DNA of 6,141 nt from Zoogloeaceae bacterium (GTDB lineage: Bacteria > Pseudomonadota > Gammaproteobacteria > Burkholderiales > Rhodocyclaceae). Numbering within the stretch: the first letter of the stretch is position 1; each line of letters opens with the position of its first letter. This document shows, piece after piece, positions 1 to 6,118 of the stretch. Location: assembly GCA_031282665.1 (NCBI GenBank), contig JAITDH010000219.1, forward strand, positions 1 through 6,141. Reading direction: 5' to 3'. A program made the translations under genes and the position numbers. Below the pieces are notes generated by a model. The model was not told the DNA's origin and made no database searches. It saw nothing but the letters and a program-made list of their open reading frames with translations.

Positions 1-746
1 TTGCCCTGGAGAAGGGCGACGGAAACCGGCTCGCCGGACGGCTTGGTCCATTCCCAGTGGAGACTGGTCAGGAAAATGCCGAGTTGCAGGAGGAAAAGCC
101 ATGTATAGGCCGAAGGGCCGAGGCGCGCCCGTCGGAAGGGGAAACAAAGGCAGGCGATCCAGGCGGCGCTCAGGTAGGCAAGGAAGCTGACGCCGTAAAC
201 GCCGAGAAGCGGGGCGAGCCCGGCCAGGGGGCTCGTTCCCGGCGTCTGGCTATAGCCGAGGGAGAGCCAGGGGAAGCCCGTCAACAGGGTGCCCCGGAGG
301 ATTTCCGCGAGGGTGAAACAGCCGGCAAACAGCCAGGGTTGCAAATCCTGCGGGGAAAACCGCCGCAGGACATGAAAGATCGAGGCGGCCAGGAGCGGAT
401 ACAGGGCGAGGTAGCAGCAAAAGCAGAAGGTGAGGAGGGCCGCCACGGGAACGGGCATGGCGGCAAAGTCGGCAAGGCTCACATAGACCCAGGAAACGCC
501 GCCGAGGAAAAGCCCCAGGCCATGGGAAAATCCCAGCAGGGCGGCTTCTTTTCCGTTTCGGGCATGGATGAGCTGCCGGTGGAACAGGGCCAGGAAGAGG
601 ATGGGCAGCCCATAGAGAGGCTTGTAAAGAAGCTGGTCGGGCAGGGAGGAATAAACCGGCACGGGGAGAATCCCGCACAGGAAGGCGACGAGAAAGGGCG
701 GGACGCGCAAGCGGGCCAGGCGTTCGGGAAGAAATTTCTTCAGCAT
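1..746 (-). CDS. lnt: Apolipoprotein N-acyltransferase, N-terminal part (gene runs off the window)
   Basis: Lnt is the inner-membrane enzyme that moves an acyl chain from a phospholipid to the N-terminal cysteine of apolipoproteins, the last step of lipoprotein maturation. Reading from the ATG at 746 gives 248 residues with no stop before the edge. The chain is very hydrophobic, with likely membrane segments near residues 16-30, 43-57, 71-91, 98-125, 137-150, 178-203 and 213-229. Family signatures include GVSWVYVS (83-90), an LRG..LTGFPWLSLGYSQ stretch (150-167), GLAPLLGVYGVSFL (176-189) and VSVALLQG (241-248). The last marks the start of the periplasmic nitrilase-like domain. The catalytic Glu, Lys and Cys therefore lie beyond the window and cannot be checked. 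The family is usually about 500 residues, so roughly half is present. The ATG overlaps the end of recO by 7 bases, which suggests translational coupling; an AGGAA sits very close to the start. Its position after recO is unusual. Confidence 0.93.
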   Translation of the reverse strand, partial: MLKKFLPERLARLRVPPFLVAFLCGILPVPVYSSLPDQLLYKPLYGLPILFLALFHRQLIHARNGKEAALLGFSHGLGLFLGGVSWVYVSLADFAAMPVPVAALLTFCFCCYLALYPLLAASIFHVLRRFSPQDLQPWLFAGCFTLAEILRGTLLTGFPWLSLGYSQTPGTSPLAGLAPLLGVYGVSFLAYLSAAWIACLCFPFRRARLGPSAYTWLFLLQLGIFLTSLHWEWTKPSGEPVSVALLQG

Positions 747-1519
747 AGTTCCTGCAACTTCCTGACCCATTTGCGCGCTTCCAGTTCCACCCCGTCGAGG
801 TAATGGGCGAGAAGACGGCGCATCAGTTGCTTGGCCTCGCCACGGGTGACGGGGTGGGTGTAATCGTCCCGCTGCATGTCGAGCAGCGTTTGTCCGCAGA
901 TGAGGAAAAGCGCGCTGTCTTCCTCCGGGGAAACCGGCAGCGGACCGCGCTCTATCTCATAGATATAGCGGGCTTCCGCCAGGACGGGCTGTCCATGCGC
1001 GTCGTGATCGAGCGTCAGGCCATAGCCCAGTTCCGCCAGCATCGCCCGCTCGAAACTGCGCAGATCGGCTTCGGCGACCTGGTGGCGGGGAGAATAGCCC
1101 AGGCGCAGCAGGATTTGCAGGTAATGCCCGAAAAGGCGCGGATGGGCGTCTTCACGCGGCAGCAGGCGAAGCAGCAGTTCATTCAGGTAGTAGCCGCAGA
1201 AAAGCGGCAGTCCGGCCAGCAGGGGCTGCCCGCCCTGCCATTCGGCCTTCATCAGGGTCAATACCTCGCCCTTCCCCGACCAGGAAAGTTCCAACGGCTG
1301 GAAGGCCAGGAGGAGGCCGCGCAGGGTGGAATGGGGCCGCCGCGCGCCACGCGCCAGCAACGCGACCCGGCCATAGTCCCGACTGAAGACTTCCAGGAGG
1401 AGACTGGTTTCCCGGTAGGGACGGGCATGCAGGATATAGGCTGGCTGCGCATCGACCCTGCCCCGGCGCTGGGCAGGCGGCCGCGCGTGCTTTTGCCCAT
1501 GCTGTCCGCTCGTGCTCAT
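740..1519 (-). CDS. recO: DNA repair protein RecO
   Basis: RecO works with RecR and RecF to load RecA onto SSB-coated single-stranded DNA and anneals complementary strands in gap repair. The 259-residue product has the expected layout. An N-terminal OB fold spans about 26-100, with AYILHARPYRETSLLLEVFS at 27-46 and RVALLARGAR at 51-60. A helical domain follows, with FCGYYLNELLLRLLPRED (107-124) and FERAMLAELGYGLTLDHD (156-173). Only a few scattered cysteines are present, so it lacks the four-cysteine zinc site of some RecO proteins. About 20 residues precede the OB fold, longer than in E. coli RecO (242 residues) and rich in Arg, Gln and His. The ATG at 1519 is the only usable start: the era stop TAA is in the same frame seven codons upstream, and no ATG, GTG or TTG occurs early in the frame after it. 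No Shine-Dalgarno sequence is visible, so translation probably depends on ribosomes finishing era. The 3' end overlaps lnt. The C-terminal tail (WVRKLQELC) departs from the usual family ending. Confidence 0.95.
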   Translation of the reverse strand: MSTSGQHGQKHARPPAQRRGRVDAQPAYILHARPYRETSLLLEVFSRDYGRVALLARGARRPHSTLRGLLLAFQPLELSWSGKGEVLTLMKAEWQGGQPLLAGLPLFCGYYLNELLLRLLPREDAHPRLFGHYLQILLRLGYSPRHQVAEADLRSFERAMLAELGYGLTLDHDAHGQPVLAEARYIYEIERGPLPVSPEEDSALFLICGQTLLDMQRDDYTHPVTRGEAKQLMRRLLAHYLDGVELEARKWVRKLQELC

Positions 1520-1520
1520 C

Positions 1521-1540
1521 GAAGATGTGGAAGATGTGGA
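1521..1540. repeat. Perfect 9-base tandem duplication filling the era-recO spacer
   Basis: The plus strand reads gaagatgtg twice in a row (1521-1529 and 1530-1538), followed by the first two bases of a third copy. It occupies 20 of the 21 bases between the era stop codon and the recO start codon. Nine bases is three codons, so the duplication leaves era and recO in the same frame. It contains no ribosome binding sequence on the coding strand. It looks like a small slippage or misalignment duplication; no function is evident. Confidence 0.9.
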
Positions 1541-2428
1541 TTACGGAACTTCGTAACCCAGGCTTTTCAGGAGACGCTCGTTATCCGCCCAGCCGGATTT
1601 GACCTTGACCCAGATTTCCAGATATACCTTGCTGGCGAAAAGCCGTTCCATGTCCCGCCTTGCCTCGCTGGCGATGCGTTTCAGGGTTTCCCCTCCCTTG
1701 CCGATCACCATTGCCTTGTGGCTGTCCTTGTCGACCACGATCGCGGCGTAGATCCGGCAGAGGCCCTTCTCTTCCTCGAATTTTTCGATTTCCACGGCCG
1801 TCGCGTAGGGCAGCTCGTCCCCGGTCAGGCGAAAGAGCTTCTCCCGGATGTATTCGGCGGCGAGAAAGCGCGCGCTCTTGTCGGTCAATTCGTCCTCGGC
1901 AAAGAGGAAACCCTGCTGCGGTAGACAGGCGCGGGCGGCTTTCAGCAGGTCTTCCGTCTGTTTGCCCTTGGTGGCGGAAATGGGCACGATGGCGGCGAAA
2001 TCCCGCCGCCCGGCGACCTGGGCGAGAAAGGGCAACAGGCTGTTCCGGTCCTTGATCCGGTCCGTCTTGTTGACGGCGAGGATCACCGGCACATCGGGAG
2101 GCAGCAGGCGCAGCACCGCTTCGTCGCGCGCGTCGAAGCGCCCGGCCTCGATGACGAAGAGAACGACATCGACCGCCGCGAGCGCCTGGGTGACACCCCG
2201 GTTCATGGCCCGGTGCAGGGCATTGGAAAAGCGGGTCTGGAAACCGGGGGTATCGACAAATACGTATTGCGTGTCTTCAGTGGTCAGGATGCCTGTGACG
2301 CGATGGCGGGTGGTCTGCGCCTTGCGCGAGACGATGCTGATTTTTTCCCCCACCAGGTGATTCAACAGGGTGGATTTGCCGACATTGGGGCGCCCGACGA
2401 TGGCAAGATAGCCGGAATGCTGGCTCAC
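1541..2428 (-). CDS. era: GTPase Era, 30S ribosome assembly factor
   Basis: Era is an essential membrane-associated GTPase that binds the 3' end of 16S rRNA and helps mature the small subunit. The 295-residue product has the normal family length. The GTPase domain shows G1 GRPNVGKS (12-19), a G2 region around KAQTTRHR (36-43), G3 DTPG (59-62), G4 NKTD (120-123) and G5 SATKG (151-155). The C-terminal KH domain includes ELPYATAVEIEKFEEE (205-220), the RNA-binding loop VIGKGG (241-246) and VYLEIWVKVKSGW (268-280). The start is GTG at 2428 and shares four bases (GTGA) with the rnc stop codon, giving the expected MSQHSGYLAIVGRPNVGKS N-terminus. A GGGGAGAAG element precedes it. Tight coupling to rnc fits their shared role in rRNA processing. 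Nothing appears truncated or mutated. Confidence 0.99.
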   Translation of the reverse strand: MSQHSGYLAIVGRPNVGKSTLLNHLVGEKISIVSRKAQTTRHRVTGILTTEDTQYVFVDTPGFQTRFSNALHRAMNRGVTQALAAVDVVLFVIEAGRFDARDEAVLRLLPPDVPVILAVNKTDRIKDRNSLLPFLAQVAGRRDFAAIVPISATKGKQTEDLLKAARACLPQQGFLFAEDELTDKSARFLAAEYIREKLFRLTGDELPYATAVEIEKFEEEKGLCRIYAAIVVDKDSHKAMVIGKGGETLKRIASEARRDMERLFASKVYLEIWVKVKSGWADNERLLKSLGYEVP

Positions 2429-3141
2429 GATTTTTTCTTCTCCCCGCCTTCCAGCAGGGCAAGCGCCGCTTCGGCGGCGGCCTGTTCCGCCAGCCGGCGG
2501 CTGCCGCCATGCCCTTCGCTTTTCAGGGCATGCCGTCCGCCGATTTCACAGACGACATGGAAAACCTGGGCATGCGCCGCGCCGGTGGCCGCCTGCAAAT
2601 GATAGACGGGAAGCGCCTCCCGCTGCCCCTGCAGCCATTCCTGCAAGCGGGTCTTCGGGTCCTTCATGGATTCCCCGGGAACGATGGCGGCAAGGGGTTC
2701 GGCGAACAGTTTTTCGATCGTCGCGGCAACCTTCGCAAACCCGGCTTCGAGATAAATCGCGGCAAGCAGGGCTTCGAACGCATCCGCCAGGATGGAGGCG
2801 CGCGCCTTGCCGCCGCTGCGCAATTCGCCTTCCCCCAGGCGCAGGCAGTCGCCGAGGTGGAGTTGCAGGGCGAGCTGGTGCAGCGAATGCTCACGCACCA
2901 GATGCGCGCGCAGGCGGGAAAGATCGCCTTCCGGCAAACCGGGAAAGCGATGATAGAGAAGCGAGGCGATCACGAAACCCAGCACGCTGTCGCCCAGGAA
3001 TTCCAGGCGCTCGTAATGCGGAATGCCGAAACTCTTGTGGGTCAGCGCGGTATCGCGGAGCTTTTCGTTCGTGAAACGATGCCCCAGGGCTGTTTCCAGC
3101 CTTTCCAGCGAAGAGACCGAGACCGCGCCGTTCATCGCCAT
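2425..3141 (-). CDS. rnc: Ribonuclease III
   Basis: RNase III cleaves double-stranded RNA, including the 30S rRNA precursor and many mRNAs, with Mg2+ as cofactor. The 238-residue product has an N-terminal catalytic domain with the signature ERLEFLGDSVLG (44-55). By alignment to the E. coli enzyme the acidic residues are all present: E44, E47, D51, E71, D120 and E123. The double-stranded RNA-binding domain runs from about DPKTRLQEWLQ (161-171) to SRRLAEQAAAEAAL (214-227). The protein ends in a Lys-rich tail, GGEKKKS. The ATG at 3141 shares one base with the stop of the DUF4845 gene (TGATG), a typical termination-reinitiation junction. No good Shine-Dalgarno sequence precedes it. A second in-frame ATG at 3135 would shorten the protein by two residues and cannot be excluded. 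Its last four bases overlap the era start. E. coli RNase III represses its own operon by cutting a leader hairpin; here rnc is internal to a longer operon. Confidence 0.99.
   Translation of the reverse strand: MAMNGAVSVSSLERLETALGHRFTNEKLRDTALTHKSFGIPHYERLEFLGDSVLGFVIASLLYHRFPGLPEGDLSRLRAHLVREHSLHQLALQLHLGDCLRLGEGELRSGGKARASILADAFEALLAAIYLEAGFAKVAATIEKLFAEPLAAIVPGESMKDPKTRLQEWLQGQREALPVYHLQAATGAAHAQVFHVVCEIGGRHALKSEGHGGSRRLAEQAAAEAALALLEGGEKKKS
2437..2445 (-). promoter_or_regulatory. Ribosome binding site of era, inside the rnc 3' end
   Basis: On the coding strand GGGGAGAAG stands before a run of six A and the era GTG. Taking GGAG as the core gives a spacer of 11 bases; taking GAGAAG gives 8. 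It lies entirely in the last codons of rnc and supports the GTG at 2428 as the era start. The purine-rich element next to an A run also resembles parts of programmed frameshift sites. Confidence 0.6.
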
Positions 3142-3497
3142 CAGGTACGGGAATCGACCTTGTACTCGATGAGCAGGCTGACGTTGCCGAACAGCTTGAC
3201 TTTCTTCTCGTATTCGTAACTGATGACGACGCGCCCCCCATCATTGCTGATCTGCAGATCAGCCGCCTTGACCGATTGGATGTCGTCCACCATCGCCTGC
3301 CGCTCGAATGCCTGGCGCACCGCGGTAGGGGTCGTGGCGTTGCCTTGGGAATTCGCGGTGATATTGCGCACGATGTTCATGATGTTGCGGTATTCGAGGA
3401 AAGACGGCACGGTAGCCGCCAGCAGCCACATGGCGATGATGGCGATGACGCACCAGAAAAGGACAATACTGGCGGATACCCCGCGTTGTTTTTTCAT
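3141..3497 (-). CDS. DUF4845 family small membrane protein
   Basis: This is a 118-residue protein of unknown function, recognised as DUF4845 by its position between lepB and rnc and by its sequence. It has a short basic N-terminus with MKKQRG at 1-6 and one membrane helix at about 9-30. The soluble part, probably periplasmic, carries TPTAVRQAFERQ (56-67), DIQSVKAADLQI (72-83) and the final KLFGNVSLLIEYKVD (101-115). The N-terminus resembles a type IV pilin leader (basic residues, Gly, then a hydrophobic helix). The usual Glu at position +5 after the Gly is Ile here, so I would not call it a prepilin. The start at 3497 is set by a strong AAGGGAGA ribosome binding site six to seven bases upstream. 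Upstream codons in the same frame belong to lepB in another phase. It follows lepB by 11 bases and overlaps rnc by one base. An 18-base perfect palindrome lies within codons 79-84. The family assignment is from memory of the pattern, not a search. Confidence 0.86.
   Translation of the reverse strand: MKKQRGVSASIVLFWCVIAIIAMWLLAATVPSFLEYRNIMNIVRNITANSQGNATTPTAVRQAFERQAMVDDIQSVKAADLQISNDGGRVVISYEYEKKVKLFGNVSLLIEYKVDSRT
3246..3263. repeat. Perfect 18-base palindrome within the DUF4845 gene
   Basis: The sequence gctgatctgcagatcagc equals its own reverse complement. In RNA it could form a hairpin with a 7-base-pair stem and a UGCA loop. It encodes residues A79-S84 of the DUF4845 protein (ADLQIS) and ends 105 bases upstream of the rnc start codon. 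It contains two GATC sites. It could be chance or could have a role in mRNA structure; no specific binding protein is suggested. Confidence 0.55.
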
Positions 3498-3502
3498 GAC
3501 AA

Positions 3503-3510
3503 TCTCCCTT
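3503..3510 (-). promoter_or_regulatory. Ribosome binding site of the DUF4845 gene, overlapping the lepB stop
   Basis: AAGGGAGA on the coding strand sits five bases before the ATG at 3497 (six if GGGAG is the core). Its first two A are the last two bases of the lepB stop codon TAA. It is one of the two clearest ribosome binding sites in the window and decides the start of the small protein. Confidence 0.85.
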
Positions 3511-4318
3511 AATCGAAAGTTCCGATCCGCCCCAGTTCGGGCGGATGCGGCCATGTAAAGTTGAACCAGATGAAAAATGCCTTGCCGATGATGTTCTCTT
3601 CCGGCACAAAACCCCAGAAACGGCTGTCGCGGCTGTTGTCGCGATTGTCGCCCATGACGAAATAGTGCCCGGCGGGAACTTCGCAAATGACGCCACCAGC
3701 ATTGTACTGGCAATTTTCCCGGCCTGGAAAATCGGCGATATCGGCATAGGAAATCTGTGCCGGGACATGCTCGTCATTGAGGATCGGATGCTCGGCCTGT
3801 CCCAGCGTTTCCTTGAATTGCCGCGAAAAATGCAGGCTTTCCTTGTGCAGGTAATTGTCCATCGGGACAAGCTCGATTTCCCTGTCGTTGATGGAAAGCC
3901 GCTTGTCCTGGTAGGCCACCCTGTCCCCCGGCAGGCCGACCACCCGCTTGATGTAATTTTCCTCGGGGTTTTCCGGATAGCGGAAAACCATCACATCGCC
4001 ACGTTGCGGGTCGTTTACCGCGATGATCTTCTTGTCGAGCAAAGGCAGGCGAATGCCATAGGTATATTTGTTGACGAGGATGAAATCGCCGTTCAACAGC
4101 GTGGGCTTCATGGAATCGGAAGGAATGCGGAACGGCTCGGCGATGAAGGAACGCAGCAGGAAAATGACGAGAAACAGCGGGAACAGGCTGCTGCCGTTTT
4201 CCACCCACCACGGGTTCGGCGCATCCGGCGCGCGCCGTTTCTTCAGCCAGAAGGTATCCAGCACCCAGAGCGCGCCAGTCAACAAGACCAGGATGAAAAG
4301 AATGACGGAAAAATTCAT
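3509..4318 (-). CDS. lepB: Signal peptidase I (leader peptidase)
   Basis: LepB removes signal peptides from exported proteins at the outer face of the inner membrane, using a Ser/Lys dyad. The 269-residue product has two N-terminal membrane segments, at about 4-22 and 45-60, separated by a short cytoplasmic loop containing KKRR. The nucleophile is S69 in IPSDSMKPTLL (65-75) and the general base is K124 in YIKRVVGLPGD (122-132). RGDVMVFRYP (106-115) and GDNRDNSRDSRFWGFVP (223-239) are further family boxes. C203 and C212 lie in the periplasmic part and could form a disulfide; this is inference. The protein is shorter than E. coli LepB (324 residues), mainly in the cytoplasmic loop and the periplasmic insertions, and within the range for the family. 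The ATG at 4318 follows the lepA stop by 9 bases, with a GAGAGG site five bases upstream. The lepA-lepB pair is a very common arrangement. The stop is TAA at 3509-3511. Confidence 0.98.
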   Translation of the reverse strand: MNFSVILFILVLLTGALWVLDTFWLKKRRAPDAPNPWWVENGSSLFPLFLVIFLLRSFIAEPFRIPSDSMKPTLLNGDFILVNKYTYGIRLPLLDKKIIAVNDPQRGDVMVFRYPENPEENYIKRVVGLPGDRVAYQDKRLSINDREIELVPMDNYLHKESLHFSRQFKETLGQAEHPILNDEHVPAQISYADIADFPGRENCQYNAGGVICEVPAGHYFVMGDNRDNSRDSRFWGFVPEENIIGKAFFIWFNFTWPHPPELGRIGTFD

Positions 4319-4323
4319 GTAAA

Positions 4324-4329
4324 CCTCTC
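4324..4329 (-). promoter_or_regulatory. Ribosome binding site of lepB, overlapping the lepA stop
   Basis: GAGAGG on the coding strand lies five bases before the lepB ATG. Its first two bases are the last two of the lepA TGA stop, so ribosomes finishing lepA are placed directly on the lepB start. It supports 4318 as the start. Confidence 0.8.
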
Positions 4330-6118
4330 AGTTATCCACGCGCAGCACGGCCAGGAAAGCTTCCTGCGGAATCTCCACGCTGCCCACCTGCTTCATGCGC
4401 TTCTTGCCGGCCTTTTGCTTTTCCAGCAGTTTTTTCTTCCGGGTGATGTCGCCACCATAGCATTTCGCCAGCACATCCTTCCGCAACGCCTTGATGTTCT
4501 CGCGCGCCAGGATGTGGGAGCCGATGGCGGCCTGGATCGCCACGTCGTACATCTGGCGCGGGATCAGTTCGCGCATCTTCGCGGCGAGTTCGCGCCCCCG
4601 GAATTGCGAATTGGACCGGTGCACGATGAGGGACAGCGCGTCCACCTTCTCGCCATTGATGAGGATGTCGAGCTTCACGACATCGGCCGTCCGGTACTCC
4701 TTGAACTCATAGTCCAGCGAAGCATAGCCGCGGGAAATCGACTTCAGCTTGTCGAAGAAATCCATCACCACCTCGGCCATCGGCATCTCATACACCAGCC
4801 TCACCTGGCGGCCATGATAGTGCATATCCACCTGCTGGCCGCGTTTCTGGTTGCAAAGGGTAATCACGCTGCCCAGATAATCCTGCGGCACGAAAATCGT
4901 CGCGCTGATGATCGGCTCACGAATTTCCTCGATCTTCTGCAAGTCCGGCAGGCGCGAGGGATTCTCCACCCGGAGCAGCGAGCCATCCTTCAGGACGACC
5001 TCATACACCACGGTGGGCGCGGTCGTGATCAGATCCTGGTCGAATTCCCGTTCCAGCCGCTCCTGCACGATTTCCATGTGCAGGAGTCCCAGGAAGCCGC
5101 AGCGAAAGCCGAACCCGAGCGCCTGCGAAACCTCCGGCTCGTAATGCAGCGAAGCGTCGTTCAGTTTCAGCTTCTCCAGGGAATCGCGCAACTGGTCGTA
5201 CTGGTTGGCCTCCACCGGATAGAGGCCGGCGAACACCTGCGACTTGATTTCCTTGAAACCCGGCAGGGGCGTGTCGGCGGGATGCGCCAGGAGGGAAATC
5301 GTATCGCCGACCTTGGCGGAATCGAGTTCCTTGATATTGGAAACGACGAACCCCACCTCGCCGGCCCGTAGCGCCTCGCGCTGGATAGACTTGGGCGTGA
5401 ACACGCCCACCTGGTCGCAGAGGTACTGCTTCGCGTTGGACATGAAGAAAAAGCGGTCCCTGGGACGCAACTCGCCCTGCATGACGCGCACCAGCATCAC
5501 CACGCCCACGTAATTATCGAACCAGGAATCGATGATGAGCGCCTTCAAGGGCTGGGCGACATCGCCCTCGGGCGGCGGAATGCGGGCCACCACAGCCTCC
5601 AGGATATCCTCCACGCCCAGGCCGGTCTTGGCGGAAGCCAGGATGGCGTTGGTCGAATCGATGCCGATCACATCCTCGATCTCGGCGCGGGCATTCTCCG
5701 GATCGGCGGAAGGCAGGTCTATCTTGTTCAGGACCGGCACGACCTCCACCCCGAGTTCAATGGCGGTATAGCAATTCGCCACGGTCTGCGCCTCCACGCC
5801 CTGGGAAGCGTCCACCACCAGCAGCGCCCCCTCGCAGGCGGAAAGCGAGCGGGACACCTCGTAGGAAAAATCCACATGTCCCGGCGTGTCGATCAGATTC
5901 AGGTTATAGACCTTTCCATCCCGCGCCTTGTAATCCAGGGCCGCCGTCTGCGCCTTGATAGTGATGCCCCGCTCCCGCTCGATATCCATGGAATCGAGCA
6001 CCTGCGCCTCCATCTCCCGATCGGAAAGACCGCCGCAGTACTGAATGAGGCGGTCGGCCAGCGTCGACTTGCCGTGGTCGATATGGGCGATGATGGAAAA
6101 GTTGCGGATATGCTTCAT
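4328..6118 (-). CDS. lepA: Elongation factor 4 (LepA), ribosome-associated translational GTPase
   Basis: LepA (EF4) is a cytoplasmic GTPase that binds the ribosome; back-translocation and a role in initiation or 30S assembly have been proposed for it. The 596-residue product is essentially full length (E. coli 599). The G domain has AHIDHGKS (11-18), RGIT (50-53), DTPGH with the catalytic His (77-81), NKID (131-134) and SAK (162-164). The EF-G-like domains follow, including [16 protein letters not shown] in the middle. The LepA-specific C-terminal domain ends with [15 protein letters not shown] (551-565) and a basic stretch, [11 protein letters not shown], before the final [14 protein letters not shown]. 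The ATG at 6118 gives the canonical [20 protein letters not shown]-terminus. The 23 bases upstream (6119-6141) show no clear Shine-Dalgarno sequence and are too short to judge promoter or neighbour. Stop TGA at 4328-4330; lepB starts 9 bases later and in the same reading frame. Confidence 0.99.
   Translation of the reverse strand: MKHIRNFSIIAHIDHGKSTLADRLIQYCGGLSDREMEAQVLDSMDIERERGITIKAQTAALDYKARDGKVYNLNLIDTPGHVDFSYEVSRSLSACEGALLVVDASQGVEAQTVANCYTAIELGVEVVPVLNKIDLPSADPENARAEIEDVIGIDSTNAILASAKTGLGVEDILEAVVARIPPPEGDVAQPLKALIIDSWFDNYVGVVMLVRVMQGELRPRDRFFFMSNAKQYLCDQVGVFTPKSIQREALRAGEVGFVVSNIKELDSAKVGDTISLLAHPADTPLPGFKEIKSQVFAGLYPVEANQYDQLRDSLEKLKLNDASLHYEPEVSQALGFGFRCGFLGLLHMEIVQERLEREFDQDLITTAPTVVYEVVLKDGSLLRVENPSRLPDLQKIEEIREPIISATIFVPQDYLGSVITLCNQKRGQQVDMHYHGRQVRLVYEMPMAEVVMDFFDKLKSISRGYASLDYEFKEYRTADVVKLDILINGEKVDALSLIVHRSNSQFRGRELAAKMRELIPRQMYDVAIQAAIGSHILARENIKALRKDVLAKCYGGDITRKKKLLEKQKAGKKRMKQVGSVEIPQEAFLAVLRVDN

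Noticed and set aside
250..678. Minus-strand open frame with a Pro/Leu-rich translation inside lnt
   Set aside because: It lies in a different phase from the clear Lnt translation and has no family resemblance.
1991..2010. GC-rich inverted repeat with a 7-base stem inside era
   Set aside because: It is within coding sequence of a GC-rich gene, has no U run and no positional logic; chance is sufficient.
57..2055. Long plus-strand open frames opposite lnt, recO and era
   Set aside because: The two longest, at 57-803 and 803-1924, are codon-aligned antisense of the real genes. All give low-complexity, charged or Arg-rich translations with no family resemblance, and the minus strand here has unmistakable families.
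2464..2479. Hairpin CGCCGC-TTCG-GCGGCG on the plus strand near the rnc 3' end, resembling a stable tetraloop
   Set aside because: The transcript is from the minus strand, where the loop reads CGAA instead of UUCG. The symmetry follows from Ala-Ala-Glu-Ala-Ala codons in the RNase III tail. No U run follows, so it is not a terminator.
2509..3219. Plus-strand open frame of 236 codons opposite rnc
   Set aside because: It is exactly codon-aligned with the antisense of rnc, whose RNase III catalytic motifs are all intact. It has no ribosome binding site and no recognisable domain.
3430..3497. DUF4845 protein as a type IV prepilin
   Set aside because: The basic leader, Gly and hydrophobic helix are suggestive, but the Glu expected at +5 is Ile, there are no pilus genes nearby, and the rest of the protein matches DUF4845.
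3498..3713. N-terminal extension of the DUF4845 frame up to an ATG at 3713
   Set aside because: The extra 72 codons read through lepB in another phase and give an implausible Arg/Gln/His-rich sequence. The ATG at 3497 has a strong ribosome binding site and the expected N-terminus.
4226..4237. 12-base palindrome CGGCGCGCGCCG in lepB
   Set aside because: About one or two 12-base palindromes are expected in a window of this size, more in GC-rich sequence. It simply encodes part of the KRRAPDAP loop.
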